Shown piece after piece: positions 34,283 to 43,459 of a stretch of DNA of 64,000 bases. The position numbers were made by a program, and so were the translations under genes. The notes below the pieces were generated by a model that ran no database searches, was not told the origin of the DNA, and saw only the letters and a list, made by a program, of their open reading frames with translations. Position 1 is the stretch's first letter; every line of letters begins with the position of its first letter. Location of the stretch: positions 186,001 through 250,000 of the forward strand of contig CAJXTB010000004.1 in the NCBI GenBank assembly GCA_913061235.1, written 5' to 3'. The stretch comes from an uncultured Pseudomonadota bacterium. GTDB taxonomy: Bacteria; Myxococcota_A; UBA796; GCA-2862545.

Positions 34283-35431
34283 TCAGCCGAAGAAGAACCA
34301 CAGGGCGAATGCACTGGCACCCATGACAATGATGCCCAGGCCGAAAGCACCGAATAGCGCAGTGATGCTGACGGTTGCCTGCGGGATGCGCTTGTCTGTG
34401 TCGCCTGGCAATGTGGCGGGGTCGGGTAGGCGGCCACTTCCCGGCTGCGTGCGTTCATCTGCCCGTGTTGGGGTGATGGGAGCGAGGCTGCGCGGCGACA
34501 GGATGGGCGGCGTGGGGCCCGGTGGCTTGCGCCCGCGACGAGCGAGACAGTTCTCTAGTGAGACATCAAGCTTGGCCATCCAGCTCATCCCAAGCGGCTC
34601 ATCGGAGACAGCGTCAACGGCGTCCGCAAGGCCTTGGGCCATGGCTCGCCCATCGCGGTAGCGGTCTTCGACTTGCCACTCGGTGGCAGAAATGATGACG
34701 CCGGCGACAGCCGGATGGACCTTGGCCAGTAGCTCGGGACGGCGTGAAAGAGCAGAAAGAACACTTGGATGGCGGCCTGTCACCATGGCAAATAGCGTGG
34801 CCCCCACAGCATAGAGGTCTGCGGGAGGCCCAACATTGGTTGGGTCCACGCTCTGTTCGGGTGCCATGTACCCAACTGTTCCTAAGCGGTCGTCGCTGCG
34901 CGTCTCGTGCAAGGGTTTGCTGTCGACTAAGCGGACAATGCCGAAGTCAGAGAGTCGTGCTGAGCCGTCTGTCGCGAGAAGGATGTTGCCGGGCTTGACG
35001 TCGCGATGGATGGCGCCCATTGCGTGAACGGCGGTGAGGGCGCTGACCACGTCGAAGGCGATTCGGAGGGCCCGGTCCGGTGGAATCCGTTTGCCAGCGA
35101 CCAGCAGGTCTTTGACCGAGCCACCTTCGATGAGCTCCATGACCAAGTAGTAGCGACCCGCCTCGCTTCCGTAGTCGTACACCCGCATGACGGTGGGGTG
35201 CTCGATACGGGCCATGATGCGGGCTTCGGTGTGAAACCGAGAACGGAATGCTGGGTAACGCCCGGCCTGCTCATCGAGCAGCTTTATCGCCCGTTCAACA
35301 CCCAGAGTGCGGTCAACAGCACTCCACACCGAGGCGATGCCACCTTCGCCTATGACTTCGCGAAGTTGGTATCGGCCACGCGCCAAGGTCTCTGGAGCCT
35401 TGGAGGGGCTGGTGTTGGTTTCTGTGCTCAC
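34283..35431 (-). CDS. Tail-anchored Ser/Thr protein kinase
   Basis: The 382-residue eukaryote-like kinase has all catalytic motifs: Gly loop GEGGIASV (28-35), Lys50, Glu69, HRD 142-144, DFG 162-164, APE 190-192. After the kinase domain comes a Pro-rich linker and a single C-terminal membrane helix ending the protein (about 355-382: LFGAFGLGIIVMGASAFALWFFFG), so it has no extracytoplasmic sensor. The GTG start overlaps the stop of the leucyl aminopeptidase gene as GTGA; the longer frame to 35614 lies in that gene. Translational coupling implies joint expression with the peptidase. Confidence 0.92.
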   Translation of the reverse strand: MSTETNTSPSKAPETLARGRYQLREVIGEGGIASVWSAVDRTLGVERAIKLLDEQAGRYPAFRSRFHTEARIMARIEHPTVMRVYDYGSEAGRYYLVMELIEGGSVKDLLVAGKRIPPDRALRIAFDVVSALTAVHAMGAIHRDVKPGNILLATDGSARLSDFGIVRLVDSKPLHETRSDDRLGTVGYMAPEQSVDPTNVGPPADLYAVGATLFAMVTGRHPSVLSALSRRPELLAKVHPAVAGVIISATEWQVEDRYRDGRAMAQGLADAVDAVSDEPLGMSWMAKLDVSLENCLARRGRKPPGPTPPILSPRSLAPITPTRADERTQPGSGRLPDPATLPGDTDKRIPQATVSITALFGAFGLGIIVMGASAFALWFFFG

Positions 35432-36915
35432 GTGGCGAGTGTACCAGCTTCGTTGTTGCCAGGTGGCAGACGTAAGTTCGGGATAAGGTCGAGAAGTAGG
35501 GCGGCTCCATACCCAGTGGCACGGCTGCCGGAGACGGAAGGGCCGGCCATGTCGATGTGAAGCCAAGGGCCGGCGTAGTCGCCCAAATGGTTCGCAATGA
35601 ACTGCCCAGCGCATGAGACCTGAGCGTTACTTCGATCTTTCACCGAGTTCTTCATATCTGCAATGCTACTTGCGAACTCGCGTTTGAACAGCTCTGGTGC
35701 AAAGGGAACCGGATGTGCCAATTGGCCACTGTTGCGCCCGGACACAACGACCTGCTGTTCTAGAGCTTCGTTGTTGCTCATCACTGAGGCGTGTAGTCGG
35801 CCGGTCGCGACCATCTGGGCACCCGTGAGGGTGGCCATGTCGATGAGTACGCCGGGATTTCGGTACTTGACGGCCCATGCGACACCGTCACCCAAGACCA
35901 ATCGCCCCTCTGCATCTGTGTTGTTCACCTCAACCGTGCGGCCGCTGAGCATGTGCAGCACGTCATCTGGACGAATGGCCCGACTGCCGAGGGCGTTCTC
36001 GGCAATGCACAAGATGGCGGTGATGCGCAGAGTGGGGTGTAGGCGCACAAGGGCCTCGAAGCCGCTGAGTACGGCGGCCGCTCCCCCCATGTCGGTCTTC
36101 ATTCCTGGCATGCCCGTCTTGGGCTTGATGGACAATCCGCCGGTGTCATAGGTGATGCCCTTTCCGACGAGAACAATCGGCGCACCAGCGTCGCTTGGGC
36201 CGTGATCGAGCACGACCAAGGCCGGTGGATGTGTAGACGCTTGGCCCACCCCATACAGCCCGCCGAGACCCTGCTCGCGCAGCGCCTCTCCCTGAACAAC
36301 GTGAACGGCGACGTTGTCCAACCGAGCTGCGACAGCCTGTGCTTCGGCCACAAAGCGTTCAGGGTGCAGGACATCGGGGGGCATGTCGACCCACTGTGCG
36401 GCGTCGCGGGTAGCTGCTGCGACGACCTGGGCGGCAGTTGGGTCAACGACGGACCCGTCAGGTCCAAGCAAGAGCACGGTAGTCGCGCGTTTTGCTTGCT
36501 TTGAAGCGGCGCTGTACGTGGGGAGCGCGCTGGCAATGGACGCAGCCACGGCATTGGCAAAGGAAGCGTCCTCAAGAATGGCGATGATTCCTAAGGAGCG
36601 TGGGGCACCAGCTGCTCGGACAATCCCTGGAATTGCCCATGCGCGACTGGGCGAATTGTGTCGTGAGCAGGCTTCTGGAAGCACGCCGAAGACCCACTTT
36701 TGAACGGGGTCCCCGAAGTGGGTGGATGCCGTTCGGCCAGTATCCCCAACGCGCGATGGGCCGACGAGGGCCGTCAACAACGTCTCGCCTAGGTGCTCGG
36801 GCAGCACGCTGGCGCAGACGTCATGGTTGAGCAGGTGGCGGCGCCCAATGATCAATACCGTCTTGAGTTCGTCGAACCCCGCGGTGGACGTGACAAAACT
36901 CAGATCGGAATGCAC
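35428..36915 (-). CDS. pepA: Leucyl aminopeptidase (M17 family)
   Basis: The two-metal aminopeptidase has 495 residues and releases N-terminal amino acids from peptides in the cytoplasm. The C-terminal catalytic domain has all metal and catalytic residues: K252 (GKGITYDTGG), D257, K264, D275 (KTDMGGAAAV) and the signature NNTDAEGRLVLGD with D334, E336 and R338. The N-terminal domain is divergent, as usual. The start is a GTG with GGAG five bases before it. It forms a coupled pair with the downstream kinase gene through a GTGA overlap. Confidence 0.93.
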   Translation of the reverse strand: MHSDLSFVTSTAGFDELKTVLIIGRRHLLNHDVCASVLPEHLGETLLTALVGPSRVGDTGRTASTHFGDPVQKWVFGVLPEACSRHNSPSRAWAIPGIVRAAGAPRSLGIIAILEDASFANAVAASIASALPTYSAASKQAKRATTVLLLGPDGSVVDPTAAQVVAAATRDAAQWVDMPPDVLHPERFVAEAQAVAARLDNVAVHVVQGEALREQGLGGLYGVGQASTHPPALVVLDHGPSDAGAPIVLVGKGITYDTGGLSIKPKTGMPGMKTDMGGAAAVLSGFEALVRLHPTLRITAILCIAENALGSRAIRPDDVLHMLSGRTVEVNNTDAEGRLVLGDGVAWAVKYRNPGVLIDMATLTGAQMVATGRLHASVMSNNEALEQQVVVSGRNSGQLAHPVPFAPELFKREFASSIADMKNSVKDRSNAQVSCAGQFIANHLGDYAGPWLHIDMAGPSVSGSRATGYGAALLLDLIPNLRLPPGNNEAGTLAT

Positions 36916-36981
36916 AAAAACTCCGGTGCCGAGCGGTGCTCGACGTCGTCAAGTGGCGCTAGGGCGCGTGTGTAGCGACGG

Positions 36982-37437
36982 CTATTCTTCGGCGAAGCGC
37001 CGGGCGGTGATGGACGCGGCCTGTAGATTGGTCTGCTGTCCAGAGCAGGTCAGCTCGTCGTCGCCGTCAGCGTCTTCGCCAACTTCACAGTTGAAGGTGA
37101 CCTGAAGGTCGCCGCGGGTGACGAGCTCGTAGGTGCGCTTGTCGACTTCGGTACCCGAAAAGATCGAAGACAAGAACTGCTCGCGTGGGCCGTAGTAGTC
37201 GCTGACGTAGCTGATGAGCGTCAGAGCACCGCGCAGGTCGTCACCGATAACAATGCTTCCGAACTCGTTGTAGTAGTTGTCGCCGCTGTCGGTAAACCGG
37301 GGCAACTCACGGACAACGGCGCCGTCGGTAAAGTTGGTCAGTTCCCACGATCCGGCGAGAGGGTCCGAGCCACAGGCAGTAGCGAGGCAGAGTCCAGCAG
37401 CCCCAGCAACGGGGATGGCGAAGGTGCGCTTGTTCAT
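36982..37437 (-). CDS. Small lipoprotein, function unknown
   Basis: The 151-residue lipoprotein begins MNKRTFAIPVAGAAGLCLATAC, with lipobox ATAC. The mature part starts GSDPLAGSWELTNFTDG, a phrase common in small lipocalin-like lipoproteins, and ends CEVGEDADGDDELTCSGQQ, with two Cys that may pair. GGAG lies five bases before the ATG at 37437; the frame is open to 37479 but without such a site. It is divergent from valS. The spacer holds an inverted repeat GCGCCCC...GGGGCGC (about 37453-37497) of unknown meaning. Confidence 0.75.
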   Translation of the reverse strand: MNKRTFAIPVAGAAGLCLATACGSDPLAGSWELTNFTDGAVVRELPRFTDSGDNYYNEFGSIVIGDDLRGALTLISYVSDYYGPREQFLSSIFSGTEVDKRTYELVTRGDLQVTFNCEVGEDADGDDELTCSGQQTNLQAASITARRFAEE

Positions 37438-37515
37438 GACGTCTCCGAGTAGAGCGCCCCGGTATCCCGTCCCCATCAACTGCGTTAGTGGGGCGCCCCT
37501 TCGTTGGAGAGACCC

Positions 37516-40158
37516 ATGAGCGCGCCCGAGCTACCCGGCACTTACGACCCCCACGCCGCTGCCACCAAGTGGTCCCAAGCCTGGGCCGATGCCGAGGTCT
37601 ACACCGCGGACCCCAACGCGCCCGGCGAGCCCTACTCGATTGTTATTCCGCCGCCGAACATCACCGGCAGCCTGCACATGGGCCACGCCCTCAACAACAC
37701 CCTGCAGGACGTGCTGATTCGCTACAAGCGGATGGATGGCTACAACGCCGTTTGGATTCCAGGCATTGACCACGCCGGCATCGCTACCCAATGGGTTGTG
37801 CGTCGCCAGATTGAAGCGGAGGGGCTCGACTTCCGTGAGTACGGCCGTGAAGCGTTCACCAAGCGCGTCTGGGAGTGGAAGGGTGAGGTCCAAGACAACA
37901 TCACCAACCAGCTCAAGCGCATTGGCGTGTCATGCGACTGGACCCGTCAGCGGTTCACACTGGACCCTGAGCTTCAGAAGGCGGTGACCGAGCACTTCGT
38001 GACCCTGCACGAACGTGGCCTCATCTACCGTGGTGAGCGTCTCATCAACTGGGATCCGGAAGACCAAACAGCACTCTCAGACCTCGAAGTCGAGCAGCAA
38101 GAGAACGTTCAGGGCGAGCTGTTTAGCTTTGCCTACACGCTGGTTGACGGCGGAGACACCGAGATTGTTGTGGCGACCACGCGTCCCGAGACCATGCTCG
38201 GCGACACCGCTGTGGCCGTGCATCCCGAAGACCCACGCTACAAGCACCTCATCGGCAAGTTCGTCAAGCACCCCTTTGTGGAACGACACATCCCGATTGT
38301 GGCAGACGCCATCTTGGTTGACCCCGAGTTCGGCACCGGCTGTGTGAAGATCACACCGGCCCACGACTTCAACGACTTTGAGGTGGGCAAGCGGCACAAC
38401 TTGCCCATGATCAACATCCTCAACAAAGACGGCACGATGAACGACGTGTGCGGCGAGTTCGCCGGCATGGACCGCTTCGACGCACGCAAAGCAGTCAAGG
38501 CCAAGCTCGACGAGCTCGGATTCGTTCGTGGCTGTGACCCCTACATGATGACCCTGCCGCGGTCACAGCGCAGTGGAGCCGTCGTCGAGCCGCTTCTGTC
38601 GACCCAGTGGTTTGTGAAGATGGAGCCGATTGCCGGCCCCGCCCTCGCCGCCGTCGAAAATGGCTTCACCCGCTTTGTGCCCAAGCAGTGGGAGAATACC
38701 TACTACGCCTGGTTGCGCGAGATTCGTGACTGGTGCATCAGCCGTCAGCTGTGGTGGGGACATCGCATTCCCGCTTGGTACGACGCCGACGGCAACATCT
38801 TTGTGGCCCGCACTCTCGAAGAAGCACAGGCCAAGGCCGGTGAGGGGGTTGCACTCACCCAAGAAGAAGACGTGCTCGACACATGGTTCAGCTCTGCGCT
38901 CTGGCCATTCTCGGTGTTCGGCTGGCCAGACGGCGGTGATGATTTTGCCAAGTGGTACCCAACATCGGTGCTCTCCACGGCCTTCGACATCATCTTCTTC
39001 TGGGTTGCTCGCATGATGTTCGCGGGGCTTCAGCTGACCGGAAGCGTGCCATTCAAGGACGTGTACATCCACGCCCTCGTTCGCGACGCCAACGGCGACA
39101 AGATGAGCAAGACGAAGGGCAACGTCATCAATCCGCTGACCACCATCGACGAGTGGGGGGCAGACGCCTTCCGCTTCACCCTGGTGTCCTTCGCCGCTCA
39201 AGGCCGTGACATCCAGTGGGATGACTCGCGCGTGGACAACAGTCGTCGCTTCACCACCAAGATGTGGCAGGCCCTGCGCTTCACGTTCATGAACGGCAGC
39301 GACTGGGACCCGTCCCTAGAGAGTGAAGAAGGACCGTACGAGCGCTGGATTCGCGTGCGAACCGGTGTGGCCGTGGGCAAGATTCGCTCAGCATTGGACG
39401 AATACAAGTTCAACGAAGCCGCAAGCGAGCTGTACCACTTCGTGTGGGGCGAGTTCTGCGACTGGTACTTGGAGCTGACCAAGACGGCATTCTACGACAA
39501 GGCCCAGACCGAGGCCCGTCGTAACGGTGCTCGCAAGGCGTTGTTCCACACCTTCGATGCCATCGCGCGGCTGATGCACCCCATGATGCCGTTCATGTCC
39601 GAGGAAATCTGGGACTTGTTGCCGCACACCACCGGCTTTGTCACCACAGCGCCGTACCCGAAGGCCTCTGACTTTGGCGAAGACCCCCAGGCACTCGACG
39701 AGATTGCGCTCATTCAAGAAATTGTGACGGAGATACGTCGGATTCGCGGTGAGATGGAGCTGTCCTACAAGATTACGCTTCCTGTGCTCATCGCTGATGC
39801 GTCGCTGCGTGAAAAGCTGGCACCGCATGCTCGTGCAATGACCGAGCTCGCAAGTGCCGAAATTGCGGAGTTGACCGAGCGTCCCGCTGGCGTCGCCACC
39901 TTCGTGGTTCGCGGTGTGGAGTGCATCATTCCCCTCGATGGCGTGGTGGACATTGGCGAAGAGGTGGCACGTCTCGACAAGGCGTTGGCCAAGCTTGAAA
40001 AGGATGTCAGCTCCCTTGAAAAGCGTCTGTCCAACAAGGGGTTCACCGACCGCGCTCCAGCGGACGTTGTAGACGGGTTCCGCGAGAAGCTCGCTGCCGC
40101 CAAGCTTCGTTATGACACTCTGGCCGCGAGCCGTGCTCGCCTGGCGGAGGCACTATGA
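37516..40158 (+). CDS. valS: Valyl-tRNA synthetase
   Basis: This class I aminoacyl-tRNA synthetase charges tRNA-Val. The 880-residue protein has the HIGH motif as HMGH in PPNITGSLHMGHAL (about residues 39-52), the editing CP1 domain (VATTRPETMLGDTAVAVHP, GTGCVKITPAHDFND), RDWCISRQLWWGHRIP, the KMSKS loop as KMSKTKGN, the anticodon-binding domain and the C-terminal Val-specific coiled coil (EVARLDKALAKLEKDVSSLEKRLSN broken as residues about 815-840). The ATG at 37516 with GGAGAG upstream is preferred to the TTG at 37504. Its stop overlaps the nadC start as ATGA-type coupling. Confidence 0.97.
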   Translation: MSAPELPGTYDPHAAATKWSQAWADAEVYTADPNAPGEPYSIVIPPPNITGSLHMGHALNNTLQDVLIRYKRMDGYNAVWIPGIDHAGIATQWVVRRQIEAEGLDFREYGREAFTKRVWEWKGEVQDNITNQLKRIGVSCDWTRQRFTLDPELQKAVTEHFVTLHERGLIYRGERLINWDPEDQTALSDLEVEQQENVQGELFSFAYTLVDGGDTEIVVATTRPETMLGDTAVAVHPEDPRYKHLIGKFVKHPFVERHIPIVADAILVDPEFGTGCVKITPAHDFNDFEVGKRHNLPMINILNKDGTMNDVCGEFAGMDRFDARKAVKAKLDELGFVRGCDPYMMTLPRSQRSGAVVEPLLSTQWFVKMEPIAGPALAAVENGFTRFVPKQWENTYYAWLREIRDWCISRQLWWGHRIPAWYDADGNIFVARTLEEAQAKAGEGVALTQEEDVLDTWFSSALWPFSVFGWPDGGDDFAKWYPTSVLSTAFDIIFFWVARMMFAGLQLTGSVPFKDVYIHALVRDANGDKMSKTKGNVINPLTTIDEWGADAFRFTLVSFAAQGRDIQWDDSRVDNSRRFTTKMWQALRFTFMNGSDWDPSLESEEGPYERWIRVRTGVAVGKIRSALDEYKFNEAASELYHFVWGEFCDWYLELTKTAFYDKAQTEARRNGARKALFHTFDAIARLMHPMMPFMSEEIWDLLPHTTGFVTTAPYPKASDFGEDPQALDEIALIQEIVTEIRRIRGEMELSYKITLPVLIADASLREKLAPHARAMTELASAEIAELTERPAGVATFVVRGVECIIPLDGVVDIGEEVARLDKALAKLEKDVSSLEKRLSNKGFTDRAPADVVDGFREKLAAAKLRYDTLAASRARLAEAL

Positions 40159-41006
40159 ACCACGCTGCACTCATTGAGGCCGCCCTCGACGAAGACCTGC
40201 ACAACGGCGACCTCACCACGTTCTCGACCATCCCGAACGACACGGTGAGCGAGGCCTTCATCGTAGCGAAGGAGCCCATGGTGGTCAGTGGCCACGACAT
40301 TGGTCGCGCGGCGTTTGAGGGGACGGCTCGGCGCCTTGGTGGCCATGTCACCTACGAGGTTCTGGCCGCAGACGGCACGCACGTAGAAGACCGCACCAAG
40401 ATTGCCCACGTCAAAGGGCATCTTCGGACCATCCTGATTGGAGAGCGGCTCGCGCTGAACTTCATGATGCGCATGTGTGGCATTGCTACGAACGTCCAGG
40501 CCTACAGCAAGGCTGCCCAGGGCAAGCTTCGCGTTGTGGATACACGCAAGACCACCCCTTTGATGCGCGTTCTCGAGAAGGCAGCGGTTCGGCACGGTGG
40601 CTGTCACAACCACCGCTTTGGTCTGTACGATGGCGTCATGATCAAGGACAACCACATCGCTGGAGTGGGCGGAGACGTCGCGTTGGCCGTGAAGCGAGCG
40701 CGCGAAGCTGTACACCACCTGATCAAGATTGAGGTGGAGGTCACGCACATCGACCAGATCCGCCCTGCCATTGATGCGGGGGCAGATGTTCTGCTTCTCG
40801 ACAACATGGACGACGCCACACTGCAGCTGGCGATTGCCGAGGCCCGAGCGATTGACCCACGCGTCCTCCTGGAAGCGAGCGGCAACATCAATCCGGCTCG
40901 GCTGGAGCGGATCCGCGACTTTGGTCTCGATGTCGCCAGTGCTGGCGGCTTGATTCACCAGGCTCGCTGGGCAGATCTGTCGCTACAGGTCGCTGGAACG
41001 CGATGA
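40155..41006 (+). CDS. nadC: Nicotinate-nucleotide pyrophosphorylase (quinolinate phosphoribosyltransferase)
   Basis: NadC converts quinolinate and PRPP to nicotinate mononucleotide in de novo NAD synthesis. The 283-residue protein has the family's conserved core: DLTTFSTIPND, ERLALNFMMRMCGIAT, DTRKTTPLMRVLEKAAVRHGG broken as residues about 131-151, HNHRFGLYDGVMIKDNHI and the barrel end LLEASGNINPARL, VASAGGLIH. Length is normal. Its ATG overlaps the stop of valS and its stop overlaps the birA start as ATGA, so valS-nadC-birA form one coupled operon. No nadA or nadB in the window. Confidence 0.96.
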   Translation: MNHAALIEAALDEDLHNGDLTTFSTIPNDTVSEAFIVAKEPMVVSGHDIGRAAFEGTARRLGGHVTYEVLAADGTHVEDRTKIAHVKGHLRTILIGERLALNFMMRMCGIATNVQAYSKAAQGKLRVVDTRKTTPLMRVLEKAAVRHGGCHNHRFGLYDGVMIKDNHIAGVGGDVALAVKRAREAVHHLIKIEVEVTHIDQIRPAIDAGADVLLLDNMDDATLQLAIAEARAIDPRVLLEASGNINPARLERIRDFGLDVASAGGLIHQARWADLSLQVAGTR

Positions 41007-41755
41007 CATCGCTGTCGCAGGCATCGCTTGATGCGGCGGCCCAGCGGGTTGGCCATACAGCGACTGTTGTCTACGTCCCCGAGACGACGTCCACCATGCA
41101 TGACGCACGGCAGCTCGCGGCACAGGGGGCCGGTCATGGAACGGTCGTGGTCGCTGGCCAGCAGAGCCAAGGCAGGGGGCGTCTGCAGCGGGTGTGGAGC
41201 TCACCAGGTGGCAGTCTGGCTATGACCATCATCGCGCGCCCAGCAATGAACGTCTCGGACATCGGCATTGTTAGCCTCGCTGCTGCTGTTGCCATCAAAC
41301 GCGCCATTGGCAGCCGCTTTGGCATCAAGTGGCCGAATGATGTGCTGGGACCCGACGGACAGAAGGTCGCTGGAGTGTTGTGCGAGCTTGAGACGGCCGG
41401 CCGTCGTGTAGATGTGGTCTTGGTGGGGATTGGAGTCAACGTCACCGAGGCGCCGAATGATGTGCCTCACGCAGCGTGTCTGGCCGACTATTTGGACCAC
41501 AAGGTGGATGTCGCAAGCGTGGCCATGGCCACCGCATCTGCGTTCTTGACGGTGCTTGAACTGGCTGAGTCGGATCCGGCGGCGGTCATGGCAGAGTGGC
41601 GTGAGGGCGCCGTCACGATCGGCCATCGCGTGCGAGTGGGGGGCACCGAGGGCGTAGCCACTGGGATTACGACAGATGGTGCGTTGATTGTCAGAACGGA
41701 CGATGATGCCGCTTTGGTGGTGCATGCGGGTGACGTTCTTCATGTACTGCCTTAA
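41003..41755 (+). CDS. birA: Biotin--protein ligase without the repressor domain
   Basis: BirA activates biotin with ATP and attaches it to carboxylase carrier domains. The 250-residue protein has the ligase motifs GQQSQGRGRLQRVWSSPGGS, IKWPNDVLGPDG and KVAGVLCE, and the C-terminal SH3-like domain (VTIGHRVRVGGTEGVATGI). The N-terminal winged helix of the bifunctional repressor type is missing, so it should not regulate bio genes itself. Translational overlap with nadC is ATGA. Confidence 0.93.
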   Translation: MTSLSQASLDAAAQRVGHTATVVYVPETTSTMHDARQLAAQGAGHGTVVVAGQQSQGRGRLQRVWSSPGGSLAMTIIARPAMNVSDIGIVSLAAAVAIKRAIGSRFGIKWPNDVLGPDGQKVAGVLCELETAGRRVDVVLVGIGVNVTEAPNDVPHAACLADYLDHKVDVASVAMATASAFLTVLELAESDPAAVMAEWREGAVTIGHRVRVGGTEGVATGITTDGALIVRTDDDAALVVHAGDVLHVLP

Positions 41756-41822
41756 CGTTGGCCTTTTGCACCGTGCAAACTGACTGAGTAAGCGCGGACC
41801 CTGAATCCCAGAGGTCGTCTCT

Positions 41823-42764
41823 TTGCATCATCTGCGCTCCCTACTCACGGTCACCGTGGCCCTTCTGACACCGCTCGCGGCGTCGGCAGATCCGGGGTCC
41901 TTGGACCAGAGCGAGCTCGAGTGTGATCCGGAGATGAAGCTCAGTGGTGGCGAGTGGCTACAGCGTGTCACCAAAGGATTTCGGCCGCTCGTTGACCAAG
42001 AGATTGGCGACCACGGTCCCTTCAACGAGATTGAAAACGCCCGGGTCATCTACTGGACTTTCGTCGAGGCCGGGCTGCCAGAGGCCATCGCCTTCGCAGC
42101 CATCGTCAACTCCAAGTCGGAGAGCGCGCTCGACAATCAAGCACGCATGGATGACGTGTTCACTTACGGCGACCTGCACTACCCGAACGGAACGGGTGCG
42201 ATTGGGTTGTTTCAGCTGTTGCCAAGCGCCAGTGGCGCTGGTGGACCGACCGGTCCCGAGCAAGGCTTCGACATGGTGTTTCAGGGTGGCCGGTACGCCG
42301 GCACGCCGTGGCAAGCGCGCCACCACCACACCGCCCCAGACGGCGCTGGCCGCACCTACTACGACGCCACGGACCCCGTCGTAAACACGCAGCGGATCGT
42401 CATGGAAGTCCAACGGGACGGCGAAAAGCTCATGGAAGCGTATGAACGAGGGGCGTCGATTGCCTACTTGTCGTACATCTTCGGTCGGGACATTGAGCGT
42501 CCCTCGGTGAGCACTTGGTACCGCCAGCACGAGGCCGTCAAGATGATGGGGCCAGAGCTGGCTCTCACGCGTCATCCCTCGCGCATGTTCGCGGCGGAAG
42601 ATGCGGGCGTTCATCTGTGTGAGGCGTACACGCCTGAAAGCAGTGAACAGAATGGTGCGTTGGGTAGCAAGCAGGTGGCAATGGATGCGTCCGTTCTGCC
42701 TCTCGCTCAAGGTTCGATTCATCACGTGGTCGCAGCAGCGATGTTCGGCGCGTTCTCCGGTTAA
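41823..42764 (+). CDS. Exported lysozyme-fold (transglycosylase-like) protein
   Basis: The 313-residue product has a signal peptide (LLTVTVALLTPLAASA). The region around residues 75-145 resembles a lysozyme/SLT fold: SKSESALDNQAR has the E-S pattern of lytic transglycosylase active sites, followed by GTGAIGLFQLLPSASGAGG, like the G-x-x-G-L-x-Q-x motif of SLT domains. If active it would cut peptidoglycan glycan strands. The rest is unrecognised. The start is TTG at 41823; no nearby ATG gives a signal peptide. I could not confirm the catalytic residue by alignment. Confidence 0.65.
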   Translation: MHHLRSLLTVTVALLTPLAASADPGSLDQSELECDPEMKLSGGEWLQRVTKGFRPLVDQEIGDHGPFNEIENARVIYWTFVEAGLPEAIAFAAIVNSKSESALDNQARMDDVFTYGDLHYPNGTGAIGLFQLLPSASGAGGPTGPEQGFDMVFQGGRYAGTPWQARHHHTAPDGAGRTYYDATDPVVNTQRIVMEVQRDGEKLMEAYERGASIAYLSYIFGRDIERPSVSTWYRQHEAVKMMGPELALTRHPSRMFAAEDAGVHLCEAYTPESSEQNGALGSKQVAMDASVLPLAQGSIHHVVAAAMFGAFSG

Positions 42765-42814
42765 GTAGACTGACGGTCGGAATCTGACGGCCTAGGTTCA
42801 ACCGTGGAGGTTGT

Positions 42815-43405
42815 GTGGCGACTTGGATCACTTTGTTGGTGTTGGCGCGTGGATGCGGCGTGAGCGATGTCACGGACCCGGATGGGGACGGCATTGTGAC
42901 GTCTGACGAGCGGGACTTGGGAACGGACCCCAACAACGCGGACACGGACGGTGACGGTCTTCGTGACAACGGGGAGCTGGCAGCTGGTACCAATCCCCTC
43001 GACGAAGACACGGACAACGACGGATTGAGCGACGGCGGTGAGGTTCGCTTTGGTTTGGATCCACTCGTGGCAGATGGCCCCGACGATGCTCTGTCTGTCT
43101 TTCTGAACGGTGACACCGATTGGCGAACCCGTGGCGATGCGCCCTTCACTGGCTTTTCGTTCACCAGCACGTCTCTTGGATTTGCCGACCTACAGCCAGA
43201 CTCCGGCGCCCCCACAATGGAGTGCTACGGCCAGGGCCTCGACATCATGTGCCCAGACACGTTGTTTGGCGTGGATGCGTCTACATGGATGTTGGATGGG
43301 TTCTTGGGTGAGGAGGCCGGCCAGCCGCGACTCGCGTTCTCGTCCACCCGAACTGCCGGCAATGGTGGTGTGACCATCAATGAGTTTGACGCGGTGCAGC
43401 GCTAG
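42815..43405 (+). CDS. Small exported protein with thrombospondin type 3 calcium repeats
   Basis: The 196-residue protein begins with a short hydrophobic start (MATWITLLVLARGCG), possibly a lipoprotein signal though Arg at -2 is unusual. Residues about 20-75 hold three type 3 repeats: DPDGDGIVTSDE, DTDGDGLRDNGE and DTDNDGLSDGGE, each with Asp at calcium-binding positions and a GTDPNNAD-like spacer. The C-terminal 110 residues have three Cys (MECYGQG, DIMCPD) and no known family. GTG start with GGAGG upstream. The function is unknown; the repeats predict a calcium-dependent surface or periplasmic protein. Confidence 0.78.
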   Translation: MATWITLLVLARGCGVSDVTDPDGDGIVTSDERDLGTDPNNADTDGDGLRDNGELAAGTNPLDEDTDNDGLSDGGEVRFGLDPLVADGPDDALSVFLNGDTDWRTRGDAPFTGFSFTSTSLGFADLQPDSGAPTMECYGQGLDIMCPDTLFGVDASTWMLDGFLGEEAGQPRLAFSSTRTAGNGGVTINEFDAVQR

Positions 43406-43459
43406 CCGCCACGCCTTGGCCAGTCTGGGCGGTTAGGAGCCCGGCAATCCGGAGTGCTG

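Noticed and set aside
37450-37500. GCGCCCC...GGGGCGC inverted repeat as an operator
   Set aside because: Short GC-only palindromes are expected by chance in GC-rich DNA; recorded with the neighbouring gene only.
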